NCBI GenBank assembly: GCA_022579005.1
Contig: MU401502.1
Span: 124,001 to 188,000, forward strand
Source: Poronia punctata
Taxonomy: Eukaryota; Ascomycota; Sordariomycetes; Xylariales; Xylariaceae
DNA length: 64,000 bases
Direction: 5' to 3'
In this document: piece by piece, positions 36,001 through 48,600 of the stretch
Layout: each line of letters opens with the position of its first letter
How positions within the stretch are numbered: position 1 is the stretch's first letter
Notes under the pieces: model-generated
The model's database searches: none
What the model was told of the DNA's origin: nothing
The model's input: only the letters and a program-made list of their open reading frames with translations
Made by a program: the position numbers and the translations under genes

Positions 36001-37072
36001 TAACAGTAGACCCTAGACACGGCGATTAAGGAGTCCATAGTTTAAGTTGTTAAACATTACGCGATTCTCAATTGCATTGTGATCATGATTGTCGTACCAT
36101 ATCTGATTATATGGAATATATGTCAAATAGCCCCGACTACTCAGACGAATTCATGTGATGAAGAGAGAAGTGATTAATTAATACAAACCAGTCCTGGCTA
36201 GGTGTGAGCTTGTTAGGATTACTAATATCCACGTATAGGTACTATACTTGTAAGGTAACATACTCATTCTACATGCTGTCTATCATATATTCCAACCCTC
36301 CTTACACATGCATGCTACACATTAACTATATGCATTGCAATAAGATATAAATATACTTAAATATTTGTATGAGTTCATATGAAATTATGGGTACGATATA
36401 AATGTAGTAGCCCCTTGGCCCTACACCGTTTGGAGGCGGGCGTGGAAGGGAGGTGACCAGTGGTGAGGTGGTGAAGTCCGCCGGGTCCGGTTCTTGATAG
36501 ACCTGGCGAGAGTATTTGTTAACTAATTCTTCATTTACCGGCCGTTGAAGTTGTAATTGAGTGTTTGTATAGCTGGAACAGGAAACTTGAAGAGGCTCTA
36601 TATTGACTAATATCTCTATGTGGTCAAGATTCCACTCATATTAGGTCAACAGACTGCGTGTGATCGATCATGCCCGGCCATAGTTTGCACTTCTCATTGC
36701 CAGAATTAATTATAACCTGATGGCGGGTGATGATACGTGGTCAAGCAGGCAGAGCATAGTCGCGCAACGTGGTAGGATTGTTGAGTACGTCTGTGGTGAA
36801 ACTTCCGTTTTGACGAAACTCTGCCCCCATCGCTATTAGGTGGTATTGTCAACGTATAGGATTCAGAGGTGACAATCGGTTGCAGCTGGATCTGGTCTAG
36901 CCCCCTATTCAGTTTATGGCCTCAGCAGGATCATGTCAAACGCCGCGTCACCTTCTTACTTCCTACCATCGACTACTACATGGACTATAAACACGATTGA
37001 CCTCTGATACACATTAGTAACGAAATAAGAAACACAATCAGGAGCATCTTTCGCAAGGGGAGGCAGGGGCAA
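33016..37072. other. gene-free region upstream of AA11
   Basis: No supported gene was found in 4 kb. The left few hundred bases should be the AA11 promoter. A TG microsatellite lies at 35499-35520. The minus-strand frame 33175-33438 is hydrophobic but has no homology cue and sits in the AA11 promoter. The frame at 34452-34787 is motif-free. The part at about 36040-36420 is AT-rich. Confidence 0.5.
35499..35520. repeat. (TG)n microsatellite
   Basis: Eleven TG dinucleotides in a row. Confidence 0.9.
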
Positions 37073-37869
37073 TCACTTACAGACAGCCGCGTGCTTCTCC
37101 TCGTCATCAACAGCATGAGGCGAGAAATGGTCACTATCAGCAAATCCATAATCTTCCCTCGTCCAATGCTTCATCTTTTGCGTGCGGAATTCTTCAAAGT
37201 CCCACTCGCGGTCCTCTAGGGCAGTCTTATCGAGGAAGACATACACCTCGCATTCAACCTCTTCTCCCTCGACATTGCCCACTCCCTTGTCGTCGCCAAC
37301 CTTGGTCAATATACGTGCCTTGACCTCTTTCCGTACATATTCCCTACCCTCGAACTGGTCGAGATGGTACATGTTGGCATCCGTTAGACCAGTTACTATC
37401 ATGCCTCTGACTTCATGGTCTGGGTCAGCTACGATGCCCGGATAATCTGCTTGCATCACACGACTAGCCGGCCGTAATTGTTAGCCTCGGGTTTGACGTT
37501 CGATGTGTTCAAGCGTCAAAGCGAGTAAACTAACCGGCGACAATATCCATGAAGAATGGCAGGCTGGAACTTATGCAGGCTCCTCAATAGCCCGACGTCG
37601 TTCGTGGCGCCCCGATAGCACACGGTGAAGAACACCTCAGGGGCCATCTAGGTCATGATATGCCATATGTCAGCCCTGTGGCCTACCATCCTAATAGGTA
37701 CATATGAAGTGCGGGCGAATCCTCTTACCAACGTGCCTAGGTACCGACGTTAGCGCCTCTGCCGTCGCTCATCCCGCGTATACATATGCCTTATACGTAG
37801 AATAGAGTAACGCGTGGTCTAAAGCTCACCGTAAAAGAAGGCCGTGTGCGTGTCGTCCTGGTCGCCCAT
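37073..37869 (-). CDS. AIG2-like / gamma-glutamylcyclotransferase-fold protein
   Basis: Four exons fit: 37830-37869, 37729-37736 (only 8 nt), 37535-37647 and 37073-37463, giving 183 residues. The family signature YGTLM, which forms the substrate-binding loop, is split over the first three exons: YG from exon 1, TL from the 8-nt exon, and M from exon 3 (FFYGTLMAPEVFFTV). Further family features are LHGYCRRRVMQADYPGIV and the acidic motif LDQFEGREY, whose Glu is the expected catalytic residue. AIG2/GGCT-like proteins act on gamma-glutamyl or related small amides; the substrate here is unknown. All introns are GT..AG. The stop (TGA at 37073-37075) directly follows a GTAAGT-like string, so a further 3' exon cannot be excluded. 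Confidence 0.82.
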
Positions 37870-39622
37870 TGTGTCAAATGTTCATGTGAAGCTTGTTTGG
37901 CCGACTCTGTTGGGGTAATCCGCTCCGCTTTTCGAAAGGGCTGCAGTTTCCTAAAGTCTATAAATATTAGAGGCTGATGTGATTGGTAATGCTATTTCTG
38001 ATACCTTCTTACGAGGCTGCTTGACAAACAAAAGGGGGATTAGATACATGTAGAAATGTTGATAAGACAGTGAAGTTAGGCATCCAGTCCGATTACGGAG
38101 TAGTTGATGAGGTACAGAAGTTATGAGGGGCTCGGGTCTCGGTATACCAATGTCCCTGAGGGAAGACAAAATGCAAAGTGACGCAGCATATGGTAATCAG
38201 AGATATGAGTATATCCGCCTAGTATTCTATATTTTGGCTCCATGTTCACCTACTTACCATTATAAGGCATATGATTTAGAAATAACAGAGCTTATAGGTC
38301 GATTATGTGAGACAACGCCCAACTAAATAGTCTAAGGTTATGTAGGTAGGTAGAGAAAAAGGGTAGGACGTACGACACTTGTATGGAATAGACAATCTTG
38401 CTGATCGGCTCCCTTCAAACTAGGGTACTTTCTTCGGAGTAGAACAACAACAGCGAGTGGAATCGACAACAAGGAGCTTGATATCCACGCTAGTGAGGCT
38501 ATCCTACTCTCACAGGTATTTGACGAGTTGTTGACTATTTAGGTGCCTGGATGCCTGGTTAATGCAAAGACTCCCTTACTTACAACAACCTACAACCTCC
38601 CATTTGGTAGTTATTTGGGGTTAAGCCTCCTAACGCATGGTCGGAAGCGCTTTGAGTCTCTTGTCTTAATGTAGACCTCTGGATAATGAAGATAAGAGGA
38701 GGAAGATATCGCCCTGGAAGTGAGGGTCGTCATAAGTTGTGTACCTATGGCCTATGTACCATAGGTCCCCGCACATCCCACCAAACGTCCCTGGTTTACC
38801 TTAGGATGCTCCACATAATAGTAAGAAATGTAGGAGAACATAGCCTTTGCGCCAGATTTCTTGTGTATACAAGTACATCATTTTATAGAAGGATAATTTA
38901 TACAAAAGAGTCATATTACAAGGGATTAAAATTGTCACTTGCAAGCTACCACTTTTCAAGTTTTTCTCGGTACTTTACCAACTCGATATATATACATGCA
39001 AGCTACCTTATCGATAGGATTAGCTTCTCCACAGCCCCACAGAAGCTGTTGCACAATAAGCCAATCAAACCTTACAAAACTTCGGTAAAACACTAACGCC
39101 TAGCGTTGTATATGTACATATTGGCGTCGCGACTCCCCAGAGTGCTCAATGTCAGAGTGCGCCCGAAGTTTTGCGTGAGCTGCCATTACCTACCGATTTA
39201 TCAGAGCAACTGTTGGATGGCATTGAATGCGGCTTCCTATGTAAAACAGCCTGCTGTCTTCCAACTTCCGCACCTCTTTTCTTCTTTTTTTTTAATTCGT
39301 AATACCCCTCCTAATACGTGTTGCGTTTTTTTCACACTTCTACTACTGTAGATAGGTAGAACTTAAAGAGTTAATCCCGGCGTTAAACGATCCGCCTGCT
39401 GGTCTGTCGCATAGGTACTTGATTACACGCGAACTTGGTAGAAAAACGAACCTACGTGCCTCTTCGCCCATCGTTCACCACCTTCATCAACGTTCCTCTT
39501 GAGCGAAAATTCCCACGCCTTCTGACGACTCCGACGGCTTTACGATATTATCAACCCCCGGATGCCCTGAAAACTGATGATACTTGTTGGCAAGGCACTG
39601 CGCACATGCAGGAGCTGTCACC
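37870..39622. other. intergenic region between AIG2-like and TRA1
   Basis: This 1.75-kb divergent spacer holds both promoters. No gene was seen. The longest frame (38686-39096, 136 codons) has no motif and an unconvincing composition. The part at about 38880-39000 is AT-rich, and a pyrimidine tract lies at about 39272-39295, roughly 330-350 bp before the TRA1 start. Confidence 0.5.
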
Positions 39623-42600
39623 ATGTCGGCAGGCCAACTTGAGGACATAGTCAGGAGGTTGGCTATTCAAGAAATTGGTAGGGTTCTTCCCAATGCACCT
39701 TCGCCTTCGGGCTCCTTCCAGCTGCGCGTCACGTTTATACCTGGCTTGGTGCCTGTCACCTTCGGATCCGACTTGATTGCTGATCACAGGTGCCCGCAGA
39801 ACCCAAGTCTAAATATGAAGCTGCCTGCTCGCTCCGAGACAGCCTCGACCACTACACCAATGGGCCCATATACCCCCATTTTCTGGCGCGGATTATGCCG
39901 CTGGTCGTAAATATATTACGAGGGCCTTGCATTTTCCAGAACACGTCGGTAGAGCAGGTAATGCGTCCGAGTTCCGCTCAGCACGTCTAGGGCTAACATT
40001 TGGCTTAGAAACTTCGGCACTGCATTCTCGAGATTCTTCATCGTTTACCGACCCATCAGACACCCACAGAACCGTTCGAGCAATATGCAAAAGAAACCGT
40101 CGAACTCCTAATCCACTTGGTGCGCACAGATAACGAAGACAACGCGACACTATGCGTCAAAATTATCTCGGATGTCATGCGCCATCAGCCAAAAGTACTC
40201 CACGACAAGGTCCAACCATTCCTGAGTCTTATTCAAGAGCTATTCGAGCAAATAGAACGAGTAGTGCGGGAACAACTAGACAATACTGCAGTCCCCGGTA
40301 ATGCATCCGGTCCGCCCTCGACGCCTGGGAGCACACAGACCAATTTCCAGTCGCCGCGTCCTGGGTCGCCGATCGCCTCAGTGACAGATATCGGCCAGGA
40401 CTTGCAGCAGCAAAGTCGACCGTTACTGAAAGGAATGCAGTCTTTCAAAGTCTTATCCGAATGCCCGATCATAGTCGTCTCAGTCTTCCAGACTTATCGT
40501 AGCATCATCCAACAGAATGTCAAGGCTTTCGTGCCGCTCATCAAGTCGGTATTATGCCTTCAGGCAAAAGCACAAGAGCAAGCCCACTTGGAGGCTAAAG
40601 CCAGAGGGACCATCTTTACTGGCGTCAGCCCTAGCATCAAGAATCGAGCAGCTTTTGGGGAGTTCATCACGGCTCAAGTGAAGACTATGAGCTTTTTGGC
40701 CTACCTTTTACGCCAGTACTCTAGCCAGCTCACGGACTTCTTGCCTACGCTGCCGGAGATCGTGGTGCGTTTGCTTCAGGACTGTCCCCGTGAAAAGTCG
40801 GCAGCCCGTAAAGAGCTGCTAGTTGCCATTCGCCATATCATCAACTTCAACTTCAGGAAAATATTCCTGCCCAAAATTGACGAGCTACTAGAAGAGAAGA
40901 CTCTTATTGGTGACGGGCTTACTGTGTACGACACGATGAGACCGTTGGCGTACAGTATGCTGGCCGATTTAATACATCATGTCCGTGATTCTCTCTCGCC
41001 TGACCAGATTCAGAAAACGGTAGAGGTGTATACGAAAAACCTGCAAGACAACTTCCCGGGCACAAGCTTTCAGACAATGAGTGCGAAGCTCCTGCTCAAC
41101 ATGGCGGAGTGCATTGCTAAGATGCCGAATAAGGTCGACGCCCGACATTATCTCTTAATGATCCTTAATGCCATTGGAGACAAGTTCGCTGCTATGAACA
41201 GACAGTACCCAAACGCCGTCAGACTTTCCAAGTTGTATGCCCAGCAGGCCGTGGAGGCCACAACTGAGACGTACCTGGCGGACAATGAAAGGCCTGAATG
41301 GGATGAGATTGATATTTTCACGGCGATGCCTATCAAGACTTCGAATCCTCGGGACCGGAATGCAGATCCCGTGGCGGACAATAAGTTTCTCTTCAAGAAT
41401 TTGATGAACGGCCTGAAGAACACATTCTATCAGCTAAAGGCTTGTAACGCAGCGATAAATATAGATCCGCAGAATGCGCCTGCCCACTGGCAGGACGTCT
41501 CGTATGGATTTACTGCCGAGGAAGTCAAGGTGATCGTCAAGCTTCTTCGTGAGGGAGCATACGTCTTCAGATATTATGAGATCGAGAAGCCCGCGGCAGA
41601 GGCTCAATATACGTCTACGGTTGAGTATATGGCCAACTTCTACATGATATCAAGTAGTAAAGAGGAGAAGGACCTTCTTGAGACCTTTGCCACAGTCTTC
41701 CACTGCATTGACCCGGCGACTTTCCACGAGGTGTTTCAACAAGAGATTCCGCACCTCTATGAAATGATCTTTGAGCACACGGCTCTCCTCCACATCCCCC
41801 AGTTCTTCCTTGCCAGCGAAGCGACTTCGCCGAGCTTTTGCGGTATGCTGTTGAAGTTCTTGATGGGAAGGATCGACGACGTTGGATCTGCAGATGTCAA
41901 GAAGTCGTCCATCTTGCTGCGTCTCTTCAAGTTGGCCTTTATGGCTGTCACACTGTTCGCAACACAAAACGAGCAGGTCCTTCTACCCCACGTTGTCGAC
42001 ATTGTGACCAAGTCGATCGACTTATCGACAAAGGCGGAGGAGCCCATGAACTACTTTTTGCTGCTTCGCTCCTTATTCAGAAGTATTGGGGGCGGGAAGT
42101 TCGAACATCTCTATAAACAGATTCTTCCTTTGCTGGAGATGTTGCTCGACGTGCTCAATAATCTGCTCATGGCTGCCCGCAAACCGGCCGAGCGTGATCT
42201 TTATGTCGAGCTCTGTCTGACTGTCCCTGCTCGTCTTAGTAATCTCTTGCCCCATTTGAATTACCTAATGCGGCCTCTGGTAGTCGCTCTCAAAGCCGGG
42301 ACAGACCTGGTCGGCCAGGGGCTTCGGACCCTGGAGTTGTGTGTCGATAACTTGACGGCAGACTACCTTGATCCCATCATGGCGCCTGTCATCGAGGAGT
42401 TGATGAATGCCTTGTTTGAGCATCTGAAGCCTCATCCTTACAGCCACTTCCATGCTCACACTACGATGAGAATCCTTGGCAAGCTCGGGGGAAGGAATCG
42501 AAAGTTCATGACGGAGACTCTACCGGTGAATTATCAGCGATATGCCGACGACCCAGCCAGTTTTGACATGCGACTTATTGGGTCCAAGAAAGATCGTGCT

Positions 42601-45600
42601 TTCCCCGCAGGACTTGGAATTGATCTTGCAATCCGCAAGCTCCAGGAAATTCCCAAGCCTTCGAAACTCGGCACCGCTAAACAACAAGATGGCTACTACA
42701 AGAAGCAAGCACTGCAGTTGATCAAAGCTCAGATCAAGCTGCGCATCGGCGTCGATCACCTCCCAGAAGAACTACCGAGGCTTGTCCGTCTACAAGCCCA
42801 GGACTTTCTTGCCAGGAAGCCGGCGGCGGACTTTGCCGTCTTCGACCTGCCGAACAAGGAGCGTTCGGTAATCAAGAAGATGGAGGAAGATGCAATCATG
42901 AAACGCCTGATCAAAGCAATCATGTATGCCGAATCGATTCCCGAATTCCGTGAGGAAGCCGATGTGTTCTTGATGAATATCTGCCGGCACTTCACAATCA
43001 TTGAAATCGGCCGTGCCTTGGTCGATGTGAAGAAGGATATGAGTCCGTTTGATCCCACCGCTGGGGAAGGGCCTCTCTTCATCGACACGCGCATTCTCGC
43101 CGATGCGATTGTGGAATCTCTCGCTTCCGAGCTGCCGGAAGTTCGGGACGCGGCGTTCCGGGCTATCAGAGCCGTCTATGATTCCACAGCCACCATATTT
43201 GGAGGTGAGAGCAATGTCGGCCGCCTAAGCTTCTTTGTGCACCTGAGCAAGACGTTTTGTCACGCATGTTACGAGGAAGAATGGTATACCAAGATTGGCG
43301 GCACACTTGGCATCAAGTACCTACTCGATCAAGTGGAACTAGGCGATGCTTGGTTCATTCTGAGGCAAATGGAGTTCATCAAGGCTCTGATGTACGTGGT
43401 GAAAGACATGTCCCAGGACCTCCCCGACAAGACGCGGACTTCGGCCCAGATTACGCTTGAAGTCCTTTTGCGCCGTATCACGAAGAATGTACGGAAGGAA
43501 GACGCATTGCCCCAGCCTAGACAACCTCAAGGTCAACCGCAGACGCAGGCACAACCGCGGTCGCAGAGGTTGGTCCAGATATGCATGATCTTCAACGACG
43601 AGCTCTCGCATATGAATAAGCATGTGCGGGGAACGGCGCGGAGGTCGCTCGAGATCATCGCCAACGCGACCAATGCAGAGATATGGGAACTGGTCGAGCC
43701 TCATAAGGAGCGTCTGCTGTCGCCAATCTATGCGAAGCCGCTGAGAGCTCTGCCGTTTGCCACCCAAATTGGGTACATTGATGCTATTGCGTACTACATG
43801 AGTCTCAAGCGCGACTTCGTCTCTTTTGACGACCACCTCAATCGCCTTCTCATGGAGTCGCTGGCTCTAGCTGATGCGAATGACGACTCTTTGGCCGGCA
43901 AGCCTGCCGAGTTCCGAACACATGAATCCATTGTAAACCTCAGAGTGGCCTGTATCAAAATTCTGAGCAAGGCGATGAGCTTTGACGAGTTCCAGAAGGG
44001 TCAAAACAACCCGACCCGGATTAGAATCGTGGCTGTTTTCTTCAAGTGTCTCTATTCAGAGTCGAAGCCAACGATTGAGGCTGCCAACGACGCCATCAAA
44101 GCGGTACTTTTCCAGACGACCAAGCTGCCCAAAGATTTGTTACAGCAAGGCCTACGTCCTGTCTTGGCCAACCTGCAGGATCCGAAACGGCTGACCACTC
44201 ATGGGCTAGACAATCTGGCCAGGCTTCTCCGGCTATTGACGACGTACTTCAAGGTGGAGATTGGAGCTAGACTTTTGGAACATATAAGAGTGCTGGCAGA
44301 TGCAAATTTCCTCCAGCAGATGTCTTTCACCTTTTTCGAGCAGAATGCGCAGATGAAGGTTATTACGGCTGTGTTCAACATATTCCACCTGTTGCCGTCG
44401 GCAGCCGAGCAGTTCAAAGAACGGCTGATCGATATTTGCCTCGACCTCGAAGACAAGTTGCGACGGACCCATCACAGTCCGTTTCGGCTGCCTTTGTACA
44501 AGTTCATCAATAGATATCCTGCCGAAGTCTGGGATTTCCTCACCGGAAAGCTGGAAGATATCAAGTACGGCCGTTTTCTTGCCCAGGTGCTCTCGCACCC
44601 CGATAGCAAGCCCCTTCGCGACCATGCAGCGACCAAACTTGACTCATTAATGTCCATTTGCAACCAAGTGTGGGGTGGCTTCAGAGACACCAAGTTTATT
44701 GTGGCTATCAACACGGTGAATATCCTCAACTCTCTCAGCCAATTCAAGGACACATGTGCATGGATGGAACGAAAAGAGACGATCGGTGCCCTGAAACAGA
44801 TCGGCAAGGAGTTAGAGCGCCAGCTTCGGTTGAATAGCCTCCCGCCAAACCTGCGCTTACCCGCTGACCAAGCGGCCGAACAGTTGATGGGCATCTTCAC
44901 CAAAGCACTGTCCCTCCAACCCAAGGACTTGGATCCTCTGTTCAGTCTAATTGATTCGATCACATCAGAGGAGCTACGGGTGACTCCGTCTCTATTTGCC
45001 TATCTCTACGAGCATGTCATCTGCAACGACTCGATCGAGTTCTGGCGGACCATCATCATGCGCTGCCTTGAGATTTATGCAGGGAAAAACGTGGGTCAAA
45101 AGACGAAGTGCTTCCTCCTCCGCAACGTAGTAAACCCCATCGTGGCGATGGACATTATGCGGCACTGGAGTCCTTCCAACCCTTCCAACCCTTCCAACCC
45201 TTCCAACCCAACCCGTCCCCAGAGGCTAATGGACAGATCGGTGATCGAGTCGATCAACGCCAAGATCTGGAAAGTCAATCTTGGAGATCCCCAGGAGGAT
45301 TTGGCTCAGCCAGGAATTGATCACACAAGGATGGAGGTACTGCAACTATCCGCCATGCTCGTTAAATACCATCATGCTATTCTCCAGGATGCTAGGAAAG
45401 ACATTATCAAATTTGGCTGGACCTATATTCGACTGGACGATGTCATCAACAAACACGCAGCCTACGTCGTCATCGGCTATTTCATTGCACACTATGAGAC
45501 GCCTGCTAAGATTGTCACCCAGGTGTATTACTCTCTCCTGAGGACGAGCCAGAACGAGGGCCGGGCACTGGTTACTCAGGCGTTGGAACTCATGGCTCCT

Positions 45601-48600
45601 GTTCTTCCCAAGCGATGTAATACTGTGCCGGGGGATCGCAATGCAGTATGGGCCATGGCACCCCGGCGTATCCTGGCAGAGGAAGGGCAGAACGCTCAGC
45701 AAATGACCAATATCTTCCATTTCCTCGTCAGACATCCTAACCTGTTTTACGAATCCAGAGATAAGTTCGCCCTCTTGATCATCACTTCTCTCCGAAAGAT
45801 ATCTTCGCCACAGACATCGTCCAACGAGAGCAAAAAGCTTGCGCTTAACATGATGTGCCTTATCTGGGAGTGGGAACAAAGACGAATTGGAGGAGAGCAG
45901 GTTGCGCCTAGGGCTTTCTCCGAGTCGCCCAACTCGAAGAAGCGGAAACTGGAAAGCGACCTACCAACAGCATCGCCCCCGACCTCTCGGCAGACGGCCC
46001 CTGTGGAGAGGGCCGAGTTTCAGATTCCTCATCCGTTCCGTCTTAAGATGATCAAGTACTTGATAGAGTTTATTGCGCAGCTCAACGAGAGATACAAACT
46101 CCCCTCAGCAAAGCAGAGAGATCCGTCACTTCCTGGCCACGGGCTACCATCCCCTTCGACGGAACTATGTATGAAGGCCATGGGGCTCCTTTACAATCTA
46201 CTGCAGCCTAGTTGCTGGGGGGACCTGGATGTGGACTTGTTTCCTACCATTACTGAAGTTGTCTTGGCGAGTGAAAGAACGGCCAAGATCCTCAATGCTG
46301 ACCCGTCAGACAAGGATAACTACGATGATAAGTTTATCACAAATATCGTCAATACGTTACAGGTGGTGCGCGTTATCCTGGATTCGAAGTCGGACGAATG
46401 GATTTTGAGGAGCCTGCCCAACATTCAGAAAGTTCTCGAAAAATGCCTCAAGTCGGAGAATCCGGAAATCCAAGATTGTTTGCATTTCGCCAACAAGGAA
46501 TACGACGGTGGCCGAACGATCAGGGCCACGGTAGAACGCATCCTACATGCTGTGCCAGAGGATGTCCCTATGGAAGATGTCGACGCAGAAGGCGAATCTG
46601 AAGCGCCAACGTCTGAGATTATCACCTTTCTGTCTGGCCTGGCCACCGAGACTATGGCCAATTCGCAATTTGGTGCTGGTGTCAACATCCTCTGGTCGTT
46701 GGGTCGCCACAGACCCGCCGTAATCGATCAGCATATCGCGGCCTTGATGAAGGCATTGCAGACGAAACTAGCCAGGGAGCATGTCCAGCATTGGACTAAC
46801 GTTACCACACATCAGATGGCGGCTAATTCGATGCGCTCGCAGGACCAGGCTGCTGCTCAGACGGGGGAGATGACGGCCTATGACCTCAAGATACAGACGG
46901 ACCTCATGATCAAGGCCATCGAAGTAACGTCGATGCGTATGGAGACCCTGGCTGATAATCGAAGACCATTCCTCAGTGTCCTGGCCACGCTTGTTGAAAA
47001 ATCACAGGACAACGCTCTCTGCGAAAAGATCCTGGAGATGGTGGAAGGCTGGGTGTTCCGATCCGAAGGGACTTGGCCGACGCTTAAAGAGAAGACAGCC
47101 GTGTTGCATAAAATGTTATCGTTCGAACACCGTTCCGACCCAACTATGCTGACAAAATTTCTCGACCTGGTCATTCGTATATATGAAGACCCCAAGATCA
47201 CCAGAACGGAGCTGACTGTCCGGATGGAACACGCCTTCTTGATAGGAACACGGGCCCAGGATGTCGAGATGCGCAACCGCTTCATGTCCATCTTCGATAA
47301 GAGTCTCTCCAAGACAGCGACTGCTCGTCTGTCGTACGTAATCACGGAGCAGAATTGGGACACGCTCGCGGATTCCTTCTGGATAGCCCAGGCCTGTCAA
47401 CTACTTCTCGGCGCGGTGGAGATGAATGCTAATATCCAACTTCACCACGAGGATTTCCGGACTCTTTCGGCCACCCTCGTGTTTGGTGCGTACGCAAAAG
47501 ACAGTCGGGAACCTACCGCCATGTTGGACGACAAGTACGAGACCTTCATGGCTAACCACCGACGGTTTGTCTCCGAGGTTGGCGAGGTCAAGTTGCGAGA
47601 TGTGATAGAGCCCATCTCACAGCTCCAACACATCGACAGCAACCTATCGCATGAATTGTGGGTGGCCTTGTTCCCCATGTTCTGGGCGGCGACAGCGCGG
47701 GAGGAGAAGACGGAGATCGAGAAGGGCTTGGTCATGCTGCTTGCCAAAGATTACCATTCTCGCCAGATGGACAAGCGGCCGAACGTGGTACAGACCATGT
47801 TGACCGGTGCGGCCAAGTCTTGGCCAGCGTGCAGGATTCCACCGCACATTATGAAGTTCGCAGCAAAAACGTACGATGCGTGGTATACTGCACTTGTCCA
47901 GCTGGAGAAGTCGACGGTCAGGCCAGAGATCGACTCGGCCACGGTCAGGGAAAGCACTCTCGATGCGTTGGTAGAGCTGTACTCTAACCTCAAGGAGGAC
48001 GATTTGTTTTACGGCACGTGGCGTCGTCGTTGTCAATTCGTCGAGACCAACTCGGCGCTCTCGTACGAGCAAAACGGGATGTGGGATAAAGCGCAGAAGA
48101 TGTACGAGGCCGCTCAAGTCAAGGCCCGGACAGGGGTGATTCCTTTCTCCCAAGGCGAGTACATGCTCTGGGAAGATCACTGGATTCTGTGTGCGCAGAA
48201 GCTACAACAGTGGGACATTTTACAGGATTTTGCCAAACACGAAAATCTGCAAGACCTCCTTCTCGAGTGCGCTTGGAGAAATATCGAGATGTGGCAGACA
48301 CAGGAGCATCGAGAAAGCTTGGATATGCTCATCAAAGGCGTCATGGATGCGCCGACGTCTCGACGCACCTTCTTCCAGGGTTTCATGTCCTTGCTCAAGT
48401 TTCACAACAAGCAAGAATCTCTGCCCGACTTTAACCGGGTATGTGATGAAGCGATTCAGCTGGCGATCCGTAAGTGGCATCAACTGCCGAAGCGGCTCAC
48501 TGCCGCCCACATTCCCATGCTGCACAACTTCCAGCAGCTGGTTGAGCTCCATGACGCGAGTGTCATCTGCCAGAGCTTGGCCAACACCAACCAGAACAAC

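Noticed and set aside
38686..39096. 136-codon plus-strand frame before TRA1
   Set aside because: No motif, Tyr/Ser/Ile-rich composition of AT-rich DNA, and no sign of splicing or a partner exon.
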